Positions 59,730 to 64,000 of a stretch of DNA of 64,000 nt are shown piece after piece. The notes beneath the pieces are model-generated. The model did no database searches and was not told where the DNA came from. It saw nothing but the letters and a program-made list of their open reading frames with translations. The stretch spans positions 3,193,400 to 3,257,399 of the forward strand of contig NZ_LT827021.1 of the NCBI RefSeq assembly GCF_900169505.1. Reading direction: 5' to 3'. The position numbers and the translations under genes were made by a program. The first letter of the stretch is position 1. The number at the start of each line of letters is the position of its first letter. This DNA is from Arabiibacter massiliensis. Lineage in GTDB: Bacteria > Actinomycetota > Coriobacteriia > Coriobacteriales > Eggerthellaceae.

Positions 59730-60809
59730 CTAGCAGATGAACATCGCGTCGCCGAAGGAGAGCATGCGGTAGCGCTCCTCCACGGCGTGACGGTACGCCG
59801 CCATGATGTTCTCTCGCGTGGAGAAGGCGCTCACGAGCATCATGAGGGTGGAGCGCGGCACGTGGAAGTTCGTGACGAGGGCGTCCACCACGTGGAACTC
59901 GCTGCCGGGCAGGAGGTAGAGCGAGGTCGTCTCGCGCGCGCGGGGCGTGACGGCGCGCATCCCGGCGTCCCAGGCGCTTTCGAGGCTGCGGACGCTCGTC
60001 GTGCCCACGGCCACCACGCGGCCGCCGCGCTCGCGCGTCTCGGCGATGGCCGCCGCAGTGCGCTCGGGCACGGTGTAGAACTCGGTGTGGATGACGTGCT
60101 TCTCGGGGTCGTCCTCGTCCACGATGCGGAAGGTGTCCAGGCCCACCTCCAGCTCCACCGTCTCCCAGCGAACGCCCTGATCCTGAAGCTGCGCGATGAG
60201 CTCGGGCGTGAAATGCAAGCCCGCTGTGGGCGCGGCTGCCGAGCTCTCGCGGCGCGAGTACACGGTCTGGTAGAGCTCCTCGTCGCCAGCGTAGTCCTTG
60301 ATGTAGGGCGGCAGCGGCGTGTGGCCCACCGCGTGCAGCGCCTCGTCGAGGGAGGGCAGCGGCGTGGTGAGGCGCGCCACGCGCTCGCCCCTCTGAGCGG
60401 CGTCGGCCCAGTCCACGATCTCGGCCGAGAGCGCCACGTTGCCGGCGGCGTCCGTGAAGTCCACCACCGCGCCCGTTCCGGGCTTGAGGCGCTTGCCGGG
60501 GCGCACGAGCACCTCCCAGAGCGCGCTTCGGTTCTCGACGGGCGTGCCGTGCTGGCGCAGCAGGAACACCTCGGCCGCCCCGCCCGTGCCGCGCTTCGCG
60601 CCCAGCAGGCGCGCCGGCATCACGCGCGTCTCGTTGGCCACCAGAAGGTCGCCGGGGCGCAGGTAGTCGGCGATGTCGCGGAAGATGCGGTCCTCCAGCG
60701 CGCCGGTCGCGCGGTCCATGACGAGCAGGCGGCACCCATCGCGCTCGGCGGCGGGCTCCTGCGCGATGAGCTCTTCGGGCAGGTCGTAGTCGAAATCGGA
60801 GGTCTTCAT
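59730..60809 (-). CDS. queA: S-adenosylmethionine:tRNA ribosyltransferase-isomerase
   Basis: This 359-residue cytoplasmic enzyme makes epoxyqueuosine in tRNA. It starts MKTSDFDYDLPEELIAQEPA, a diagnostic opening, and contains LLVANETRVMPARLLGAKRG, PLPPYIK, AAPTAGLHFTPEL near residue 195 and VVAVGTTSVRSLES. The end, MLSFGDAMFIC, is the family norm. No tgt or queG lies nearby. It has its own promoter. Confidence 0.95.
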   Translation of the reverse strand: MKTSDFDYDLPEELIAQEPAAERDGCRLLVMDRATGALEDRIFRDIADYLRPGDLLVANETRVMPARLLGAKRGTGGAAEVFLLRQHGTPVENRSALWEVLVRPGKRLKPGTGAVVDFTDAAGNVALSAEIVDWADAAQRGERVARLTTPLPSLDEALHAVGHTPLPPYIKDYAGDEELYQTVYSRRESSAAAPTAGLHFTPELIAQLQDQGVRWETVELEVGLDTFRIVDEDDPEKHVIHTEFYTVPERTAAAIAETRERGGRVVAVGTTSVRSLESAWDAGMRAVTPRARETTSLYLLPGSEFHVVDALVTNFHVPRSTLMMLVSAFSTRENIMAAYRHAVEERYRMLSFGDAMFIC

Positions 60810-60856
60810 ACGGGTGGGTCCTTCGGGCGGTTCGCGGTCGGTTCGTCGAAGAGCCT

Positions 60857-60862
60857 ATTATA
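60857..60862 (-). promoter_or_regulatory. -10 (TATAAT) of queA
   Basis: On the minus strand a perfect TATAAT lies about 48 bases before the queA start, inside the palindrome GCCTATTATAGGC. It overlaps the end of the short frame at 60858. Confidence 0.5.
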
Positions 60863-60962
60863 GGCGTTCCGACGCCGCCAAGGGCTCCATTCCCAATTCC
60901 TCCCACGTCATCTCATACCACGACTCGATGGAAAGGCCCGGCACGCGCTTGAACTCGTCCAC
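60858..60962 (-). CDS. Possible 34-residue peptide downstream of the anti-sigma gene
   Basis: A short frame begins at a GTG 6 bases after the stop of the anti-sigma gene and runs for 34 codons: VDEFKRVPGLSIESWYEMTW then EELGMEPLAASERL. Its composition is protein-like, and third positions are mostly G or C, as in the neighbouring genes. AAGGAG precedes the GTG but is only one base away, too close for normal initiation. It could be a small protein or the tail of an older, longer gene. It ends inside the queA promoter. Confidence 0.3.
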   Translation of the reverse strand: MDEFKRVPGLSIESWYEMTWEELGMEPLAASERL

Positions 60963-60967
60963 GCTCC

Positions 60968-62626
60968 TTACCGCGCCTGGCCGACATCGAACGCGTGGTA
61001 GTTCTCCTCGAAGGGCTCGGATGTGAACGAGTCGAACGCCACGAACAGCAGCCCCGCCGCTTCCGCGTAGGCGGCGGGCGCGGCGAACACCTGCGTCATC
61101 CGGCGCGTCTCGCCGGGTTGGAGCAGGGTGCGCGTCTCGAAATCCTCGCTCGCGCGGTCATGGCCCCACCAGTCGCTGTACAGCAGGAGCGTGTTGAGCC
61201 GCAGGCAGAGCCCGTCGGCCCGCCGCATCGCGAGCTTCGAGAAGTTCGACGTGCTCTTCCATGCCGGGGCGTCGCCGCGGTTCGTCACGTCCATGGAAAC
61301 AGCCACGTAGAGGTAGTAGCCGCTGATCCTCCCGTCCTCGGAGATGGTGAAGCCGTGCAGCTCGTCCTGGCATTTGTTGAAGTATGAGAGCGTGTCGAAC
61401 CGCACGACCTCGGTGTCCATGGCGTCCACGCCGTCCGGCAGCCGTCGCGACAGGTCGGCCCGCACGTTGGAGATCTCGAGCATGCCGTCGCCTTCGCCGC
61501 AGAACGTCGTGCCGTTGCCCCGCGTGAACGTCTGGTTCGCCTCGGCGAGCAGGGCGCTGTCGCTGGGACCGAGCACGCGGGAGGCGGGGAGCACGAAGTC
61601 GCCGCCGTCCATGAGCGTCTCCGTCGCCGCGTCGGACTCCCTTCCGAGCTGGGCCGGCGGCTCCACGGCGCTTTCGAGCTCGTTCGCCTGGTCGAGCGGG
61701 GCGGGGAAGGGGCCGTCGCTTTCGTCGAACACCTCGCCGACGAGCGTGCGGGCGACGAAGCCGCGTTCCAGCTCCACATCCGTCGCATGCAGGTCGACGG
61801 ACTTGGTGGACATGCTCCCATCCTCGAATTCCACGGTGATCGTGAGCGTCTCGCCTTCGAACAGGCCGATGACCGCCTCGCCGGGGTCGTACCCTTCGGC
61901 ATACGGATCGTTCGTCCACAGGCCGAAGCGGTAGCCTTCCGCCTCGCCGGGCTCCATGGGCACGTCGACGGTGGCGCCCAGCTTCTTCGACAGCAGCACG
62001 CGCACCGTTGCGTCGGGGTCGTCGGTGCTCCTCGCAGGATCCGTTTTCATGGGCGTCACGTTATCGTATTCGCTGTAATAAGCGCCCGTGCCGCGCTTCG
62101 TCGGATCCCAGGAAAGCGCCTCGAGCCACTTCTGCGGCTCGTCGCCCATCCTGAACTCCTCGTAGGTTTGCCGGTAAAGCTGTCCACGGCTCGTGGTGGC
62201 CTGCACGCGCACGATGCCCTCGCCCTGCACGCTGAACAGGCAGCCCGTGTAGCATCCTTCCGTGGCGTAGAAGTCTTTGGACGCCAGCTCGCCGAGGCTG
62301 CGCTCAAACACGATGGAGCCGTCCTCGGCGGGCTCGAGCGGCTCGCCGGTTGTCGCCGCGTAGGCGAGGAGGGAGAATCCTGCTCGCGCGGGCGGCTCGG
62401 GCTGCGCGTCGCGGCCGACATCGTCGGACGGCAGCGCGAGGGTCAGCCCCGCCGCGACCATGACGACCGCGAGGCAGGCGGCGGCCGCCAGCTTCCAGCG
62501 GGCGCGCGGCTTGGCGGGCGCGGGTTCGGCGGCGACGAACGCGAGCGTCCTTCGCTTGAGGTCCTCGGTGACCTCGACGCCTTGGTGGGCCTTCCGGTAG
62601 GCGTCGCGGAAGTCGGATTCACGCAT
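60968..62626 (-). CDS. Membrane-anchored anti-sigma-factor-like protein
   Basis: This 552-residue protein has about 43 cytoplasmic N-terminal residues (MRESDFRDAYRKAHQGVEVT, EDLKRRTLAF), one membrane span (residues 44-65), and about 485 residues outside. This topology, and an 8-base overlap with an ECF sigma gene just upstream, indicate an anti-sigma factor: the N-terminus would hold the sigma factor until the outer domain senses a signal. The outer part is not recognised; it contains a CYTGCLFSVQGEG segment and a late beta-rich region (YYLYVAVSMDVTNRGDAPAW). No zinc-binding HxxxCxxC motif is visible. Confidence 0.72.
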   Translation of the reverse strand: MRESDFRDAYRKAHQGVEVTEDLKRRTLAFVAAEPAPAKPRARWKLAAAACLAVVMVAAGLTLALPSDDVGRDAQPEPPARAGFSLLAYAATTGEPLEPAEDGSIVFERSLGELASKDFYATEGCYTGCLFSVQGEGIVRVQATTSRGQLYRQTYEEFRMGDEPQKWLEALSWDPTKRGTGAYYSEYDNVTPMKTDPARSTDDPDATVRVLLSKKLGATVDVPMEPGEAEGYRFGLWTNDPYAEGYDPGEAVIGLFEGETLTITVEFEDGSMSTKSVDLHATDVELERGFVARTLVGEVFDESDGPFPAPLDQANELESAVEPPAQLGRESDAATETLMDGGDFVLPASRVLGPSDSALLAEANQTFTRGNGTTFCGEGDGMLEISNVRADLSRRLPDGVDAMDTEVVRFDTLSYFNKCQDELHGFTISEDGRISGYYLYVAVSMDVTNRGDAPAWKSTSNFSKLAMRRADGLCLRLNTLLLYSDWWGHDRASEDFETRTLLQPGETRRMTQVFAAPAAYAEAAGLLFVAFDSFTSEPFEENYHAFDVGQAR

Positions 62627-63116
62627 CGCGGCCTCCTTCCAGCATGATCTTGAGCGTCTTGCGCGCGCGGTGCAGATGCGACCTGACGGTGGCCGGGCGC
62701 TCGCCGGTGATCCGCGCGACCTCCTCGGTGGAATACCCTTCGAAGTAGAAGAGGTGCAGGGCGGTCTGCTGCCGCGCGGGCAGCTGGGCGACGGCGCGCC
62801 GCAACTCGTCGGCCTCGTCGTCGGGCAGGCCGCCTCGGCCCTCCACGGCGATGGCCTCGTCGAACGCGGTCCGGGGGTGCTTGCGCGCCTCGCGGTGCCA
62901 GTCGTTGCAGCAGTTCACGGTCACGCGGAGCAGCCAGGCTCTCAGGTGCTCCTCGCTCTCGAGCTTCGGGGCGCTCTGATGGAGGCGCAGAAAGACGTTT
63001 TGGAACACGTCCTCCGCGTCGGCGCGACTTCCGGTCCTGCAAAGCGCCAGGTGCAAGACGGCGTTGCCGCAGGAGTCGATGGCCGCGGCGACGTCCGCGA
63101 GGGGGGCTTTCCTCAT
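62619..63116 (-). CDS. ECF-type RNA polymerase sigma factor
   Basis: This 165-residue protein shows sigma-70 regions 2 and 4 only. Region 2 is ALCRTGSRADAEDVFQNVFL, RLHQSAP and HLRAWLLRVTVNCCNDWHRE. Region 4 is RRAVAQLPARQQTALHLFYF, EGYSTEEVARITGERPATVR, SHLHRARKTLKIML, with the helix-turn-helix for the -35. This makes it an extracytoplasmic-function sigma factor. It lies 4 bases after a lipoprotein gene and overlaps the anti-sigma gene, so the three are one operon. Confidence 0.93.
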   Translation of the reverse strand: MRKAPLADVAAAIDSCGNAVLHLALCRTGSRADAEDVFQNVFLRLHQSAPKLESEEHLRAWLLRVTVNCCNDWHREARKHPRTAFDEAIAVEGRGGLPDDEADELRRAVAQLPARQQTALHLFYFEGYSTEEVARITGERPATVRSHLHRARKTLKIMLEGGRDA

Positions 63117-63120
63117 GCGC

Positions 63121-63660
63121 TCAGCGAAGGGTCACGTACGTCGCGTACGTCTCGCGCTGATCCGGCACCTCTTCGCCCCGCTGGTCCTCCATCGGCTGGA
63201 TCAGCCAGACGGACGTGCCCTCGATCGCAGCGGAAGGGCCGAGCCTCAGCGTGCGGAACATCCCCTGCGGACCCCAGTCATCCGAGTAGCAGGCGACGGT
63301 GAACAGGCCATAGCCGTCGCGCACGACGTTGACGGCGTCTCCGACCCACGTTGCGCCGGGGGCGGGGCTTTCCTCGCCGACGGCGAACGAGCATTCGGAC
63401 GCGAGCGGTTCGGGCAGCGTCACCGTGTAGCTCTGCATGTCGAAGGATGCGGTCTGCGGTTCTGCGGGCTCGCTTGCGGGTTCGGGCTCCGTCGCTGCGG
63501 ACGGCTCGCTTTCCGGCTCGGTCGCAGCTGGCTGCTCGCTCGCCACGGGTTCGGGCGCTTCCCCCGGCGTTTCGGCGGCGCACCCTGCGGCGAGGCACAA
63601 GGCCAGTCCCGCCGCGCAAAGCAAGGCGAGCAAACGTGCACGTGCGTGATGGTTTCTCAT
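63121..63660 (-). CDS. Lipoprotein of the sigma-factor operon
   Basis: This 179-residue protein starts at the ATG complementary to 63658-63660, after GAGGAGG. A signal peptide (RLLALLCAAGLALCLAAG) leads to a lipobox LAAGC with the cysteine at residue 27. A linker rich in Pro, Glu and Ala repeats (EPESEPSAATEPEPASEPAE) follows. The remaining 105 residues are beta-rich (SYTVTLPEPLASECSFAVGE, GDAVNVVRDGYGLFTVACYS) and not recognised. As the first gene before the sigma and anti-sigma genes, it may sense the signal at the envelope. Confidence 0.75.
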   Translation of the reverse strand: MRNHHARARLLALLCAAGLALCLAAGCAAETPGEAPEPVASEQPAATEPESEPSAATEPEPASEPAEPQTASFDMQSYTVTLPEPLASECSFAVGEESPAPGATWVGDAVNVVRDGYGLFTVACYSDDWGPQGMFRTLRLGPSAAIEGTSVWLIQPMEDQRGEEVPDQRETYATYVTLR

Positions 63661-63683
63661 GGTTTCCAACCTCCTCACCTGAT

Positions 63684-63709
63684 GATACGGAATTCCGGGC
63701 CGAATTGTT
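63684..63709 (-). promoter_or_regulatory. Candidate ECF-type promoter of the sigma-factor operon
   Basis: On the minus strand CAAC (AAC complementary to 63707-63709) and CGTATC (complementary to 63684-63689) are 17 bases apart, the pattern expected for ECF promoters, and lie 24 bases before the lipoprotein start. This would allow self-activation. Confidence 0.3.
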
Positions 63710-63755
63710 GCAGGGGATGGCGAAGTTCTTCCGACGCCTGTCGTTCCGGCGCGGC

Positions 63756-63811
63756 ATTGTCGACCGAAACACACGCCACAGGGGGCTCATGCGTGTGTTT
63801 CGGTCGACAAT
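63756..63811. repeat. GTCGACCGAAACACACGC inverted repeat, copy 3
   Basis: Perfect 21-base arms (63756-63776 and 63791-63811) and a 14-base loop. Same arms as at 17479 and 28981. It lies 7 bases after the stop of the gene that runs off the right edge. Confidence 0.9.
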
Positions 63812-63817
63812 AGGGTC

Positions 63818-64000
63818 TCAGTCGCGCTTCTGCTCGCGGAGGGCGCGCAGGGCGGCGCGCTTGCGGGCCTGCTTCTCGGCGTAGGCCGCTCGCTCGGCGC
63901 GTTTGGCGGCGCGGGCGGCCTCCTCGGCGGCGCGCTCCTCGGCATGCGCGGCGGCCTCGGCCTCGCGCTCGGCGGCGCGCGCCCGCTTGCGCTCGGCTCG
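63818..64000 (-). CDS. C-terminal end of a highly charged Ala/Arg/Glu-rich coiled-coil protein
   Basis: The minus-strand frame is open from the right edge to a TGA complementary to 63818-63820, giving 60 residues. They are almost only Ala, Arg, Glu and Lys (for example AERKRARAAEREAEAAAHAE, then EEAARAAKRAERAAYAEKQ), ending ALREQKRD. This is a long charged helix, probably coiled coil. Similar tails occur in ribosome-associated, membrane-linking or nucleoid proteins; the gene's identity lies outside the window. Confidence 0.55.
   Translation of the reverse strand, partial: RAERKRARAAEREAEAAAHAEERAAEEAARAAKRAERAAYAEKQARKRAALRALREQKRD

Overview
The window is high-GC bacterial DNA and looks like the chromosome of an anaerobic gut actinobacterium of the Coriobacteriia, family Eggerthellaceae, most like Eggerthella. 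This is inferred from gene content: Tat-exported flavoproteins of the fumarate-reductase/ketosteroid-dehydrogenase kind, a Tat-exported molybdopterin oxidoreductase with its ferredoxin subunit, a homodimeric pyruvate:ferredoxin oxidoreductase, agmatine deiminase with its own permease, and many LuxR-type regulators whose N-terminal half is a large membrane domain. No tRNA, rRNA, CRISPR array, phage or transposase gene was seen.

Layout. 0-10 kb: end of a family-5 solute-binding protein, nifJ (PFOR), a DUF559-like nuclease-fold protein, nnrD, an HdeD-like membrane protein and ligA. 9.7-11.8 kb: a GntR/FadR-type regulator divergent from a polytopic membrane protein, with matching operators, followed by a perfect parS site. 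12-17.4 kb: a complete nickel/peptide-type ABC importer (binding protein, two permeases, two ATPases) invaded by palindromic repeats. 17.6-24.1 kb: molybdate uptake (modA, an enlarged modB, modC), gene remnants, then molybdenum-cofactor genes moaA and moaC. 24.1-27.9 kb: LuxR regulator divergent from agmatine deiminase and an APC permease. 28-33 kb: a lipid-kinase-like protein, a Tat flavoprotein divergent from a LuxR membrane regulator, and a Phd/VapC-type toxin-antitoxin pair. 33.4-35.2 kb: a serA-like dehydrogenase and bacterioferritin. 35.2-36.1 kb: almost 1 kb of nested inverted repeats. 36-41 kb: a frameshifted LuxR regulator, then hypA, a Tat ferredoxin-type protein and hypB. 41-49.7 kb: a Fic protein divergent from a LuxR regulator, then a molybdopterin oxidoreductase, its Fe-S subunit, a TorD-like chaperone and a haem-type membrane protein. 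49.8-55.2 kb: yebC, a deletion scar joining two gene remnants, ruvC-ruvA-ruvB, a DUF6483-like gene and a cold-shock gene. 55.4-64 kb: a hypothetical gene, a LuxR regulator divergent from a second Tat flavoprotein, queA, an ECF sigma/anti-sigma/lipoprotein operon and the tail of a charged coiled-coil protein.

How it fits together. Molybdate uptake, cofactor synthesis, a molybdoenzyme and its chaperone form one functional set. The ABC importer (its first ATPase has a histidine-rich N-terminus) and hypA/hypB suggest a second set around nickel and hydrogenase maturation. Regulation appears to rest on local regulator/target pairs, several with visible palindromic operators.

The most unusual layer is the repeats. 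At least six families of palindromic elements are dispersed through the window. Some sit inside coding sequence: one makes up the N-terminus of an ABC permease, another the C-terminal tail of the neighbouring ATPase, and one bridges the stop codons of two convergent genes. All calls come from reading the sequence; no database search was run.
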